Shown here: piece by piece, positions 41,483 to 50,526 of the stretch
How positions within the stretch are numbered: position 1 is the first letter of the stretch
Layout of the letters: every line of letters begins with the position of its first letter
Assembly: GCF_028282165.1 (NCBI RefSeq)
Contig: NZ_JANQIM010000027.1
Span: forward strand, 95,756-159,755
DNA: 64,000 bases
Direction: 5' to 3'
DNA from: Winogradskyella sp.
GTDB taxonomy: Bacteria > Bacteroidota > Bacteroidia > Flavobacteriales > Flavobacteriaceae
Program-made: the position numbers and the translations under genes
The notes under the pieces: model-generated
Told to the model about the DNA's origin: nothing
Database searches by the model: none
What the model saw: only the letters and a program-made list of their open reading frames with translations

Positions 41483-43544
41483 TGGTCTCGTTTTTTGGAA
41501 AGGTGACACGTCTTAGTACTGTTTTTCCTATCGGAACAAGTTGAACATTGATGCTATTATTTGAAGCGTCAAACAATTCCCCTTGAAGTAATAATTTCGC
41601 ACCATAGAATGTGGCTTCGTTTAAATTAGATTTAAGATTAAAGTTTGTAGTTTCATTTAATGTCAAACCTTCGTAGGACTTATTCTTCGGGAAACAATAG
41701 TAATCCCTGAAACCATTCTCATACTCTTTTATAGTTTCCTCTATATGCGGAATTTCTAAAGCATATACCAATGGGCCTTTTTGTAAATAGACCTCGTCAT
41801 TATTGGCTGAATGGACTTTAATTTCATTTTTAAAACGTACTGTCAAAGTATCTTGGTTACGCCATTCTTTTGATATCATATAATAGCCATTCTCAAAGCC
41901 TTCAAAAACACTTTCATCTTCTATTCCGTCTGACCATTTTGGTTGTCGCACATAGAATTTAAACGTTTTTGGAGTGTCCATTGAAAATTTAAATGTCACC
42001 TCATCAGACATTGGGTAATTGGTAATTTGTTCAATTGAAATTTCAGATTCATCAACTTTTATAGTTAGCCTTGAAGGGCCAAACATAGTCACAGCAATAC
42101 CGTCTTCTTTTTTCATCCACATTTGCTCTAGAAAATAAGTGAAATTTCTGCCATAATTGGGTACACAGCACACAGCTGGCTCAGAATGTGTTGGCGAGTA
42201 TTTATAACGTGGGTCTTCTCTAGATTCGCCATTCTCATGGTGATGCCCATCTAACACATAACAATTATCCGTTTTGCCATAAGTAATGGCTGTACCTTCT
42301 TCATTTCTAAAACCTAACATACCATTGTAGGTCAGTTTTTCAGCGGCATCAGCAAAGTCGACATCCCCTGTTTTTTGAATTAAACTTCCGTAAGAATTGC
42401 GCAATTCTAACATAGTACAATACTCACTACCTGTATGTGTTGGATGCGCTTCTAACTTTGCAATCCATTCGTTACCATGACCTGCACCACTAGGCAAAAT
42501 ACAAGGTTCTAACTTTGCCAACATATTGTCATAAGCGGTTTTAAGCTCTGGATAGCCCGTATTATAATACGCATTGGCCATCGTACGGATATGCTCATAA
42601 GTGTGCACAGCATGACCTTCGAACATTGAATCTTTTTGTACTAAGTACGGATAGCGCAAATCGTTAAACGATCTATTAATAGAATAGGTTGAAAATGCCT
42701 TATATAAATAAGTCGCATAATCTTGATACGCTTGATTTTGAGTAATTCTGAATAAGGTTTCACAAACATCCGTAAGCATTAGGCCGTGGGTAACACCCCC
42801 AAAAGCATTCTTTAAATAAAATGGGTTTTTTGAACGTTCCCCATAATTATCCATAGTGACTTTCATTCCCTTTTCTACAGCTTCTAAAACGGCTTTATCA
42901 TTAGTAAACTCGTAGTAGGCTAACATAGTTCTAAACGCGGTAGTTTGCGCCCAAAGTTCGCCATTGGACCCTTCGTGTTGGTATCGTAAATTGGGCTTGT
43001 AAATGCCTATATAACCATCTTTGTCTTGCGAAGCCAGTAGGTTTTTGACAATAGCATGGGATTGCGCTATCGCTTCTTTATTATCAGTTAAAAATGCGTG
43101 CCTTATAAAACCATCCCACCAGTTGCCTATGGTTTCAGAATTCCACCACATAATAGACTGTTCCCATTCTGCTCCTGTAAGTACTAAATCACCCATTTCT
43201 GGAACGTCCTCTAAGCCTCCACGTCTGGCAGAATTGTATATATCATCTGATGCTATACCTGGATACAACTCATCCAAAGCACCAACGACACCAGTTTCAA
43301 GATCGTTCTTCATCATATTTAGAATCCAACCTTTAGGCTTTACACTCCCAGTTGGAAACTGCTCGAATTTTGGTTGTAAGGGATTTTCAGGATTTTTAAA
43401 AAATGTCAATTGATCGCTATCATCGATTATGGTTTCAGCGACCTTATTTACATTTTCGGAAAAATTTTCGCCCTGTGAGTTTTTATCTTCTTTCTTACAT
43501 GAAGAAAGGGCTAATATGCAACCTATAATGACAATTCTATTCAT
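41472..43544 (-). CDS. GH127/DUF1680-like glycoside hydrolase lipoprotein
   Basis: 690 residues. Lipobox ILALSC (Cys16). It has the (alpha/alpha)6-barrel pattern of DUF1680/GH127-type beta-L-arabinofuranosidases: SQDKDGYIGIY, LAYYEFTNDKAVLEA, GSEYCTMLELRNSYGSL (Glu-x-Cys at about 375) and PAVCCVPNYGRNF (Cys-Cys at about 460). The Glu/Cys set matches the zinc-thiolate catalytic site of GH127. A beta-L-arabinofuranosidase-type activity is the best guess, but related families (GH142, GH146) share the fold. It overlaps the TIM-barrel gene by 4 nt upstream (ATGA) and the second GH13 gene by 11 nt downstream. Confidence 0.86.
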   Translation of the reverse strand: MNRIVIIGCILALSSCKKEDKNSQGENFSENVNKVAETIIDDSDQLTFFKNPENPLQPKFEQFPTGSVKPKGWILNMMKNDLETGVVGALDELYPGIASDDIYNSARRGGLEDVPEMGDLVLTGAEWEQSIMWWNSETIGNWWDGFIRHAFLTDNKEAIAQSHAIVKNLLASQDKDGYIGIYKPNLRYQHEGSNGELWAQTTAFRTMLAYYEFTNDKAVLEAVEKGMKVTMDNYGERSKNPFYLKNAFGGVTHGLMLTDVCETLFRITQNQAYQDYATYLYKAFSTYSINRSFNDLRYPYLVQKDSMFEGHAVHTYEHIRTMANAYYNTGYPELKTAYDNMLAKLEPCILPSGAGHGNEWIAKLEAHPTHTGSEYCTMLELRNSYGSLIQKTGDVDFADAAEKLTYNGMLGFRNEEGTAITYGKTDNCYVLDGHHHENGESREDPRYKYSPTHSEPAVCCVPNYGRNFTYFLEQMWMKKEDGIAVTMFGPSRLTIKVDESEISIEQITNYPMSDEVTFKFSMDTPKTFKFYVRQPKWSDGIEDESVFEGFENGYYMISKEWRNQDTLTVRFKNEIKVHSANNDEVYLQKGPLVYALEIPHIEETIKEYENGFRDYYCFPKNKSYEGLTLNETTNFNLKSNLNEATFYGAKLLLQGELFDASNNSINVQLVPIGKTVLRRVTFPKNETNEK

Positions 43545-44365
43545 GTTAAGTGGGTTTTAAGGTAATCTTTCATCTTTAAATTTATGGCTTTCTGATTAGC
43601 TAGGGGGTTTTTGGTGAATGGTTCTTCTGGCATATAGGGAAAAGGCCCAAATTCTGGTGTAATCGTAAATTGATATTTTCCGTTATGAAGCCTTATTATT
43701 TGCTTCCACCAGTCTAAATACTGCTCAAGATAGGCTTCCCATTCTGGAGCAAATGGGTCATTAATCTGTGGCGTTTGCTCAAAACCTATCCTAGCATGAA
43801 GATGTTGAATGTGCAGAATTACCTTCGCAATAATATCTTCTTGATTTTGAAGCATAGATTCTGAAACCACACACCAATGGGATAAGTCGCCTACAAGTTT
43901 TATTTCTGGAAACTTTTCTAAATATTTTAATGTTGTTAACGCATGAAATGTGAAGCGACCTCTATGTATCTCATGATATACTGGAATATTGTACTTCGCA
44001 GAAAAGTTTTCAACAGTTTCGATGATTCTGCAATTATCATCAAAAGAAAAATAATCGCGCCCAGTATGCGAGTTGATGAAATTAGGTTGGTAATGCACGA
44101 GGTTTTCCAGTCGCTTTATCACACGTTCTAGATAACTACTTGGAGTTTCTGGCTGTAAACCTAAGACTTGTTGCAATACACAAATAAAATCTGGGTTTTG
44201 TTGCCTCTCCTTGTTAAGTGTATCATAGAAGGCGGTTTCAAATATAGCATCCTTAGGAACATTAATCTCAATACCATCAAAACCATTAGTTTTAACGATA
44301 TTGAGAAATGCTTCTAAATTTAATGCTTCACTTCCCCAAAATGGATATAGAAACCTTAATTGCAT
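43541..44365 (-). CDS. Sugar phosphate isomerase/epimerase-like TIM-barrel protein
   Basis: 274 residues without a signal peptide. The AP-endonuclease-family-2/xylose-isomerase-like barrel has FDGIEINVP, NSHTGRDYFSFDD, PVYHEIHRGRFTFHA, KLVGDLSHWCVVSE, HLHARIGF and ITPEFGPFPYMP. Candidate metal ligands are the Glu and His/Asp residues of HEIHR, GDLSHW, HLHARI and PEFGP. It is a cytosolic enzyme that could isomerise a sugar released by the cluster. The start overlaps the dioxygenase stop by 1 nt and the end overlaps the GH127-like start by 4 nt, so it is tightly coupled. Confidence 0.85.
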   Translation of the reverse strand: MQLRFLYPFWGSEALNLEAFLNIVKTNGFDGIEINVPKDAIFETAFYDTLNKERQQNPDFICVLQQVLGLQPETPSSYLERVIKRLENLVHYQPNFINSHTGRDYFSFDDNCRIIETVENFSAKYNIPVYHEIHRGRFTFHALTTLKYLEKFPEIKLVGDLSHWCVVSESMLQNQEDIIAKVILHIQHLHARIGFEQTPQINDPFAPEWEAYLEQYLDWWKQIIRLHNGKYQFTITPEFGPFPYMPEEPFTKNPLANQKAINLKMKDYLKTHLT

Positions 44366-45171
44366 TAATATAAAACAGGGTTTATTGGTGTATTAATAAC
44401 CTCTCCTACTTTAGCGCCCGGACACCAGGTTTCCCAATCATTCTCTTGACCCGAATTTGTTGGTTGTTTTAAGGTCATATCCTTATCCATATAAATTATG
44501 GTCATTACTTTTCGCATCTGGTCCGTAGTGTTGGCACCTGCACGATGGAATACCCAACCTGAGTGAAAACTAATCTCTCCTGCATCAAAGGGTTCAATAA
44601 CGTGTTTAAAATCGGTAACCTTAAGTCGCTTTTCTATTTGGGTTTCGCTATCATCACCAATTGACAATTCTCTTCCCTCCATAATCTCATGACTCCCTGC
44701 GCTAAATTCTAAAGGCCCCATTTCTAAGGGTGTTTTTTGTAAAGGTATCCAAGCTGTAATGGTCTTATCTGTTGATAAGGGCCAATAATGCTGATCGGCA
44801 TGCCATGGCGTAATGCCACCACCAGCTTCTTTAAATAAGGCTTGATCGTGGTACAAACGCACACCATCCACTTGCATTAGGTCTGCCGCTATTTTTGCAA
44901 TACGTTTACTGAAAATCAAATCTTTAACAGCTTCATCTTTTGTCCAGAGATTAAAGAGCTGAAGGAAAGCTTTTCCATAAGTGGTACGTTCCTCTAGCGG
45001 TTGATCTTCTTGGTTTAATTCATTAACGCGTTTTGAAATCACACCATTAAAGTAATCTAAGGTGTCCTTATCTAATACATTCTTTAACTTAATGTAACGA
45101 TGCTTTTGGTAGAATGCAATTTGTTCATCCTTTAATGTGTATAACTCGTCCAATACTGTTTTTGTTTCCAT
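44365..45171 (-). CDS. Phytanoyl-CoA dioxygenase (PhyH) family enzyme
   Basis: 268 residues from ATG 45171; nine codons upstream are open but begin inside the promoter region. It has the double-stranded beta-helix Fe(II)/2-oxoglutarate site: H124-A-D126 (TPWHADQHYWP), distal His in FHSGWVFHRAGAN (about H209) and an Arg near 220. PLEMGPLEFSAGSHE is typical of PhyH enzymes. It is cytosolic and hydroxylates an unknown small substrate; in CAZyme clusters such enzymes may act on sugar derivatives (inference). It is the first gene of the tightly packed minus-strand operon and divergent from the AraC regulator. Confidence 0.87.
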   Translation of the reverse strand: METKTVLDELYTLKDEQIAFYQKHRYIKLKNVLDKDTLDYFNGVISKRVNELNQEDQPLEERTTYGKAFLQLFNLWTKDEAVKDLIFSKRIAKIAADLMQVDGVRLYHDQALFKEAGGGITPWHADQHYWPLSTDKTITAWIPLQKTPLEMGPLEFSAGSHEIMEGRELSIGDDSETQIEKRLKVTDFKHVIEPFDAGEISFHSGWVFHRAGANTTDQMRKVMTIIYMDKDMTLKQPTNSGQENDWETWCPGAKVGEVINTPINPVLY

Positions 45172-45304
45172 AGTCTTTATTGATTGTTTACACCACAAAA
45201 TTATCTCGACCTATTTAGATTATTTTTTTAGATTTTAACCACAACTATGCGTATTTAAACATTTTTTAATTAATTTTAATCTCATATAAGTTTATATAAA
45301 GCAT

Positions 45305-46162
45305 ATGAGACCAGAATTAGAACAACTTAACATCAAGAACTCTGAGCAGTCTTTCCGTTTTTTTCAAATGGAACTCGATGCTTTTGTTCCTTTTTGGCAT
45401 TATCATCCTGAACTAGAACTTACATTGATAGTAAAAGGTGAAGGTACCCGCTTTGTTGGAGATTCTATTGAGCCTTTTTCTGATTTTGACTTAGTGCTAC
45501 TCGGAAAGAATTTACCACACCATTGGGTAAGTGTTAAGGAAAAACCAATAGTAACTCAAAAAACAATTATTTTTCAGTTTAATGAAACTATCTTTGATGG
45601 TTTTAAAGAATGCCAACATTTTAAAGCTTTTTTTGATTTGGCCTTAAAAGGTATTCATTTCAAAAATCCTTCAGAGTCTATCGTAAATAGAATTCTAAAT
45701 TTTGAGTCTTTGACTGCTTTAGAACAACTCACCTCTTTGATGTTGTTACTCCAAAAACTATCAGCTCATGCGAATAAAAAGCTATTAGCTTCAGAATCCT
45801 ATTCCCATCTAAGCAAAAAAAGCTTTACTGAACAAAAATTCTCGGAGGTGAATAATTACATTTTGGAACATCTTGATAAAAAACTAAGTGTAGATCACAT
45901 GGCTGAAATTACGCATATGGTACCTCAGTCGTTTTGCCGTTGGTTTAAAAAGCACTCCGGGCATTCGTTTATTAACTTTCTGAACCGAACTCGTATTGAA
46001 GTATCTTGCCACTATTTATTAACCTCGACTGAATCCATTCAAAACATTGCGTTTTCTTGTGGTTTTGAAACCATAAGTCATTTTAATAGAACGTTTAAAA
46101 AAATTAAAGGCTTTAGTCCATCACACTTTAGAAGAAAGGATAGAAACAAAAAAGTTACATAG
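45305..46162 (+). CDS. AraC-family regulator with cupin sensor domain
   Basis: 285 residues. The N-terminal cupin (about 15-130) has FVPFWHYHPELELTLIVKGEGTRFVGD and LGKNLPHHW. The C-terminal double helix-turn-helix (about 185-280) has LSVDHMAEITHMVPQSFCRWFKKHSGHSFINFLNRTRIE and IAFSCGFETISHFNRTFKKIKGFSPSHFR. It is transcribed divergently from the dioxygenase gene with a 133-nt gap, which makes it the probable local activator of that operon, sensing a sugar through the cupin. It ends just before the convergent gene at 46169. Confidence 0.92.
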   Translation: MRPELEQLNIKNSEQSFRFFQMELDAFVPFWHYHPELELTLIVKGEGTRFVGDSIEPFSDFDLVLLGKNLPHHWVSVKEKPIVTQKTIIFQFNETIFDGFKECQHFKAFFDLALKGIHFKNPSESIVNRILNFESLTALEQLTSLMLLLQKLSAHANKKLLASESYSHLSKKSFTEQKFSEVNNYILEHLDKKLSVDHMAEITHMVPQSFCRWFKKHSGHSFINFLNRTRIEVSCHYLLTSTESIQNIAFSCGFETISHFNRTFKKIKGFSPSHFRRKDRNKKVT

Positions 46163-46168
46163 AAGGTT

Positions 46169-46678
46169 TTATATATGACTCTGGGTTGTGTCAGTAGGTT
46201 TGCCTACTTTTTTTAAGCTTAGATTTGGCTTAAATGAGCCTAAGACCAGCTCCACAATTAGCGGTAGAATATTTAATTGCCCTATAAACTGTTCTTTATG
46301 TTCTTTCTCTAAAAATGTTTCGCTAATACTTCCGGTTGGAATAGATTCTTTAGCTAATGCCACTAGCTCTGGCATCATTGGCACTAAAAACACAAAGGCG
46401 TTTATCGTTAAAAATGCTACAGCAATAAACTTAATCTTTAACCATGTAGGTTTCTTTTTGAAAGAGATATACAACAAAACATCTGATATCACCTTTAATG
46501 CTAATCCTGGTAATATTAGTATGTAAGCGCTCTGTTCCTTGTAAACATAAACATTGTGAATAGCTTCTATGTCAGCATCTTTAAAAATGATTCCGATTAC
46601 GATATGAGACAGAATACCACCAACATACGTGATGGTTCCTATCTCTTGTATAAAATCAAGGGCTTTATGATATCTCAT
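46169..46678 (-). CDS. Small integral membrane protein (four helices), unknown function
   Basis: 169 residues with about four hydrophobic helices: IQEIGTITYVGGILSHIVIGI, AYILILPGLALKVISDVLLYI, IKFIAVAFLTINAFVFLVPMM and ILPLIVELVLGS. A charged loop (SETFLEKEHKEQF) separates the last two. The G-G-x-L-S-H start recalls DUF2269-type membrane proteins, but the match is not certain. It overlaps the upstream 172-residue membrane protein gene by 4 nt, and both follow the oxidoreductase gene, so it belongs to the redox operon. Confidence 0.7.
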   Translation of the reverse strand: MRYHKALDFIQEIGTITYVGGILSHIVIGIIFKDADIEAIHNVYVYKEQSAYILILPGLALKVISDVLLYISFKKKPTWLKIKFIAVAFLTINAFVFLVPMMPELVALAKESIPTGSISETFLEKEHKEQFIGQLNILPLIVELVLGSFKPNLSLKKVGKPTDTTQSHI

Positions 46679-47193
46679 ATTCTACGTGAAAAGACTAGTA
46701 GTGATATTCCACCTAAGATTACTAAAATACTTGCTGTCAATAGACCATCCATAACATTATCCATCGTTGCCATTAACAGAATAAACCCACCTATAAGATT
46801 TACAGCTCCAGCAATAAGTCTACTCATGAGAATTCGCTTATTAATTTTATGTTTAGAACTTAACACCGTAAACGCAAAAAGTAATTCGAATAATCCATAA
46901 GCCACAATAAAGTATGTAGTTGTCAGTAGAAATGACTCCAAAGAATTTACTGATGATCCTACTATAACTCCATAAATGATAAGGCCTACGCCTTGAGCCA
47001 TATGGTATTGATTTGCCACCTTAGGAAGCTCTTTGTGTTTAGAGAATAGAAAACTACCAATCCCTGCTAAAACCATACATATCGGCATTACAATTTTTGA
47101 TGTTTGAACTCCTAATTGGTCCGAAAAGAATAAGGTAAGTCCCGCACATATCATCATAAGACCACTAAAGGCCAAATACATTGTTTGTTTCAT
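46675..47193 (-). CDS. HdeD/DUF308-like membrane protein
   Basis: 172 residues with six membrane helices in the repeated short-loop pattern of HdeD/DUF308 proteins (LAFSGLMMICAGLTLFF, IVMPICMVLAGIGSFLF, GVGLIIYGVIVG, and so on; ends LVILGGISLLVFSRRI). Function is unknown. HdeD in E. coli is acid-stress related. It is coupled to the following gene by a 4-nt overlap and lies 18 nt after the soluble 244-residue protein. Confidence 0.65.
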   Translation of the reverse strand: MKQTMYLAFSGLMMICAGLTLFFSDQLGVQTSKIVMPICMVLAGIGSFLFSKHKELPKVANQYHMAQGVGLIIYGVIVGSSVNSLESFLLTTTYFIVAYGLFELLFAFTVLSSKHKINKRILMSRLIAGAVNLIGGFILLMATMDNVMDGLLTASILVILGGISLLVFSRRI

Positions 47194-47211
47194 CTTTATA
47201 TTGAATTTTAG

Positions 47212-47946
47212 TTAGTGTAGCTCTCCTTTTTCACCATCTACCCATCGTTGCATCATGACTCTTTGTGCAGGTGTTTGCTGTGTGCCCCCTGCCAAAATAT
47301 CCAGAAATCTATCCCATAGATTTTTCTTTTGAGTTGCTTCTTTTTTAATGGCTTCATAAGCTTTCATATACTCATCTGAATATTGATGTGCTTCTTCTTT
47401 AGAATACTTAGGTGGTATATTTTTTAAGATAGTATCGGTGAGTTCGTCTACCTCATCAGGACTATATGACTCAATCATTTTTAGCTGAATGCCACATGCA
47501 CTTGCTTCATTCTGAATTCTATCATGAGAGTTGTATATTTCTGACCAGATGGATTTCCAATGCTCCAATTCATTTTCTGGTAAAGAGGATTTCCCAATGG
47601 TTTCTAAGTCACTAAGGTTTGAAGCAATATTTTTACTGAACTGTAGATGCTTTTCCCAACCTTCCGAAATACCTACCGAGTTTTTAGATTTTATTTTATC
47701 AATCGCCGAATTCAAAATCACTTTTAAATGGCCAAGGTTATCCATATACTTATTAAACTCCGATAGCCATTGGTCTTTTGTACTAAGGTTTGCATACTTT
47801 TTAACTAAGCTGGCTGCCTCCTTTAAATTGCTCTGAATAATAGACCCTGCTTTGTTCATTGCAGTCCAGTTATCACTTGCCGAAATTGCTAAATGACGTA
47901 TTGACACAACAGCTTCAATGACTGGATTAAAATTTTGTTCTTCCAT
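47212..47946 (-). CDS. Soluble helical protein of unknown function
   Basis: 244 residues, no signal peptide and no membrane segment. It is almost wholly alpha-helical by composition (VVSIRHLAISASDNWTAMNKAGSIIQSNLKEAASLVKKYANL..., then KKNLWDRFLDILAGGTQQTPAQRVMMQRWVDGEKGELH). One Cys (ACGIQ) is present. I do not recognise a family. It lies between the oxidoreductase gene (17 nt downstream of it) and two membrane-protein genes, so it probably belongs to the same redox operon. Confidence 0.65.
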   Translation of the reverse strand: MEEQNFNPVIEAVVSIRHLAISASDNWTAMNKAGSIIQSNLKEAASLVKKYANLSTKDQWLSEFNKYMDNLGHLKVILNSAIDKIKSKNSVGISEGWEKHLQFSKNIASNLSDLETIGKSSLPENELEHWKSIWSEIYNSHDRIQNEASACGIQLKMIESYSPDEVDELTDTILKNIPPKYSKEEAHQYSDEYMKAYEAIKKEATQKKNLWDRFLDILAGGTQQTPAQRVMMQRWVDGEKGELH

Positions 47947-47963
47947 ATTATTTATGTTTAGTA

Positions 47964-49265
47964 TTATCTAAATGCAAATTCTTCATCGTAAATGTGCTTT
48001 TGCTTTACACCTTCCATTTTGAGTTGCGTTGTAATGTTCTTTTTTAAAGCTTCTGGTCCACAGATGAGATAGGATTTTTCTTTTGGCTCTCTTAAGCTCA
48101 AATCTTCGACCGAAATATGTCCTTTGTCTGCAGAATCCCATAGGACAAATTCGAATAATGGGTTTTTAGTTTCAAGCTTTTCTAACGCTTCTTTATAAGG
48201 GGCTTCACTTTTATTATTTACACACCAAAAGAGTGTTACTTTATTGGTATAGTAATCCTTGATAAGTGAAAGAAATGGTGTAATCCCAATACCACCAGCA
48301 ATCCAAACCTGTTCTCTTTCTTTTGAGTAACTACTTGAAAACCTACCATAAGGACCTTCTACCATTACTTCATGAAATGACTTTAATTCTGAGACTAACT
48401 TGTTGGTATAATCCCCTAATCCTTTAATGGTAATCTTTAGGTTGTCATCGTGTGGATGGCTACTTAATGTAAAAGGATGCTGTTCTCTTTTACTTATGGA
48501 TGGAAACATGAAAAATGCGAACTGACCAGCTACATATTTTAGCTGTTCTGTTTGAGGTTCCATTTCAATCTCAATAATCTCATTACCTAGCTTCTTAACT
48601 GACTTTACTATATAAGTCAGTTTTCTATTAAAAAACCCAAATAGGAAAGCTTTATACATCCATGCACCTACACCCACGAAAGCCATTCCAAAAACATACA
48701 CTCTAGTAATTGGCAGCTCTTTTACCAAACTATCTACTAGAATACCATGAACGACTCCCATGACATAGAAAACTCCCATGAGTTTATGGAAATTAATCCA
48801 TTTATGATATTGGATCTTCTTCTTAAAAATTGGTGCCGCAGAGAGAATTACACCAATAATGATTAAGATGAATGCATAAAACCCAAGTGGCTTTCCTACA
48901 TTGAACGCTACTAAATCTCTAGGAACAACGATAAAGTGAGCCAGCAAAAGAAATACAGCGATAACCCCCGATCTTCTGTGAATAAGATACATTTTGTCAA
49001 GACCACCGAATAAGTTCTCAACCCATTTGACTCTTGTGGCCATTAAAAAATTGAATGCAAAAACGGTAACTACCCACGAAGAGAATACTTCTCCCAATAT
49101 ACGATGTGGGTTTTTCCATGATGTATTAGTGAGCTCACCAAATAGCATGGTGTCTGAAGAAACTTCTTTGAATGAACCATTATAAGAGTATAAATCAATA
49201 GCCCAAAAAATGAAGTGAATCCCTACTACAATAGGGAAGTAAATTTCTTGTTTTAAGACGCGCAT
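47964..49265 (-). CDS. Ferric-reductase-like transmembrane FAD/NAD(P)H oxidoreductase
   Basis: 433 residues. The N-terminal half has about six membrane helices with paired His (LIHRRSGVIAVFLLLAHFIVV, WINFHKLMGVFYVMGVVHGIL), the haem-b ligands of ferric-reductase/NOX-like domains. The C-terminal half is a ferredoxin-NADP-reductase-like module: FAD binding HPFTLSSHP, GPYGRF, and NAD(P)H binding GGIGITPFLSLI and YLICGPEALKK. It moves electrons from cytosolic NAD(P)H across the membrane, and the acceptor (ferric iron, quinone or oxygen) is unknown. It is the first structural gene after the AraC gene on the same strand. Confidence 0.9.
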   Translation of the reverse strand: MRVLKQEIYFPIVVGIHFIFWAIDLYSYNGSFKEVSSDTMLFGELTNTSWKNPHRILGEVFSSWVVTVFAFNFLMATRVKWVENLFGGLDKMYLIHRRSGVIAVFLLLAHFIVVPRDLVAFNVGKPLGFYAFILIIIGVILSAAPIFKKKIQYHKWINFHKLMGVFYVMGVVHGILVDSLVKELPITRVYVFGMAFVGVGAWMYKAFLFGFFNRKLTYIVKSVKKLGNEIIEIEMEPQTEQLKYVAGQFAFFMFPSISKREQHPFTLSSHPHDDNLKITIKGLGDYTNKLVSELKSFHEVMVEGPYGRFSSSYSKEREQVWIAGGIGITPFLSLIKDYYTNKVTLFWCVNNKSEAPYKEALEKLETKNPLFEFVLWDSADKGHISVEDLSLREPKEKSYLICGPEALKKNITTQLKMEGVKQKHIYDEEFAFR

Positions 49266-49286
49266 AGGAATAAGTTTTGGGCAAAC

Positions 49287-50054
49287 TTACCTATGCTTCA
49301 TATTTTTTAATTGTATAAATTGGTCATTCTTACCTTTGTATAATTGGGAAGGTGTTTTGCCTGTGTGTTTCTTTACTTCTCGTATAAAATGAGCCTGGTC
49401 AAAGAATCCTCTTTCCGGAAAGAACTCACCATCTCTTATTTGAAAATATGACCTGTAGCACTTTTGAATGTTAAGGTATTTTTTGAGTGATACACCTATA
49501 TACTTACTTAAGTAGCGGTTTATTTCTCTTTGAGACCAGTAAATTTGAGAAGCTACTTCACCTGCTTTTATATCTTCATATTGGCTATATAAGAACTGAC
49601 TTAGTCTAAGTCGGTTAGATTTTATCTCATCTTCTCTTGGAAGTCGTTTTAAAATGATATGCTCAAGCTGTTCGACTACTTTGGGAAATGTGGTGAATTC
49701 CATTTTATCAACATCAAAGTATTCTGTTTTTAGTTGTTCGACAGAATTTAATATCGATTTGATTTCCCCTCTTAAAATATATTCAGGTGCAATAACTTTA
49801 AATCGAATACCATATGTAATGATTCTTGGTTGGACCACAATGTCTATTTCTTTAGCCCAAAGCCCTGTTAAAAAATAGGCGGTTATTTTACCATCCAATA
49901 CCTGAATGATTAGCTTAAAATACGCATCTGGACAAATCGTGATTTCTTCGGACCTATCAGATTCGTTACGCGCTTCAAAATAAGACGCCACATAATTCTC
50001 TAAAGCTTTGGATGGATATAATTCTGAATATTTATGTGTAAGACTTATCGACAT
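49287..50054 (-). CDS. AraC-family regulator with DUF6597-like N-terminal domain
   Basis: 255 residues if the start is the ATG at 50054 (MSISLTHKYSELYPSKALENYVASY); the ATG at 50084 would add ten residues. The N-terminal domain (YFEARNESDRSEEITICPDAYFKLIIQ...YFLTGLWAKEIDIVVQPR) is of the type found in many Bacteroidota AraC proteins. The C-terminal helix-turn-helix ends GFFDQAHFIREVKKHTGKTPSQLYKG. It probably controls the oxidoreductase operon 22 nt downstream. The codons for its last NDQFIQL are part of a 20-bp direct repeat whose second copy lies upstream of the gene. Confidence 0.87.
   Translation of the reverse strand: MSISLTHKYSELYPSKALENYVASYFEARNESDRSEEITICPDAYFKLIIQVLDGKITAYFLTGLWAKEIDIVVQPRIITYGIRFKVIAPEYILRGEIKSILNSVEQLKTEYFDVDKMEFTTFPKVVEQLEHIILKRLPREDEIKSNRLRLSQFLYSQYEDIKAGEVASQIYWSQREINRYLSKYIGVSLKKYLNIQKCYRSYFQIRDGEFFPERGFFDQAHFIREVKKHTGKTPSQLYKGKNDQFIQLKNMKHR
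49310..49329. repeat. 20-bp direct repeat, copy inside the AraC gene
   Basis: ATTGTATAAATTGGTCATTC, identical to 50101-50120. This copy encodes NDQFIQ near the C-terminus of the AraC protein. Confidence 0.85.
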
Positions 50055-50100
50055 ATTTTGATACAAAATTGCGCAACCTATCATTAATAGTCAATTAATG

Positions 50101-50120
50101 ATTGTATAAATTGGTCATTC
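50101..50120. repeat. 20-bp direct repeat, copy upstream of the AraC gene
   Basis: The second copy of the 20-mer at 49310-49329, in the same orientation, 17 nt before the outer ATG of the AraC gene. It could be an operator or the 3' remnant of a lost paralogue. Confidence 0.85.
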
Positions 50121-50161
50121 ACTACCATCTGTTCCACTCTCAAAATAGCAAAAAAACTACA

Positions 50162-50193
50162 AAACCTTGTAAATCATAGGATTTACAAGGTTT
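50162..50193. terminator. Terminator downstream of tRNA-Pro
   Basis: A perfect 14-bp stem (AAACCTTGTAAATC / GATTTACAAGGTTT) with a 4-nt loop, flanked by A and T runs. It lies on the 3' side of the minus-strand tRNA. Confidence 0.88.
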
Positions 50194-50218
50194 TAGTTTA
50201 AATCAATACTGATTCTAG

Positions 50219-50293
50219 TCGGGGTGGCAGGATTCGAACCTGCGACCTCCGCGTCCCAAACGCGGCGCGATAACCGGGCTACGCTACACCCCG
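50219..50293 (-). tRNA. tRNA-Pro (anticodon TGG)
   Basis: Read on the minus strand it begins CGGGGTG and ends CACCCCG plus A, a perfect 7-bp acceptor stem. The anticodon stem CCGCG/CGCGG holds the loop TTTGGGA, anticodon TGG, for Pro. The T-arm is GCAGG-TTCGAAT-CCTGC. The CCA end is not encoded. Length is 75 nt with the discriminator. The remaining 232 nt to the next gene hold nothing else I can support. Confidence 0.96.
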
Positions 50294-50526
50294 AAAACAG
50301 CTGATGCTGAAAAAAATCATTATTTAAAATCCCAAGTCTCAAAACAACTCAATCAATTGAGTAGTCCGAAAACTGGGCGGAGTCTATTTTTATAGATACT
50401 CCCAAAGAAAGAGTTAACTTATGAGTTAGCTGACTTTCAAAAATCGGATTGCAAATATAGACTTTTTCTTTAGAAACCAACAACATTTTTCTAACTTTAG
50501 AATCTAGTTTTCAATTGAGATTAAAC

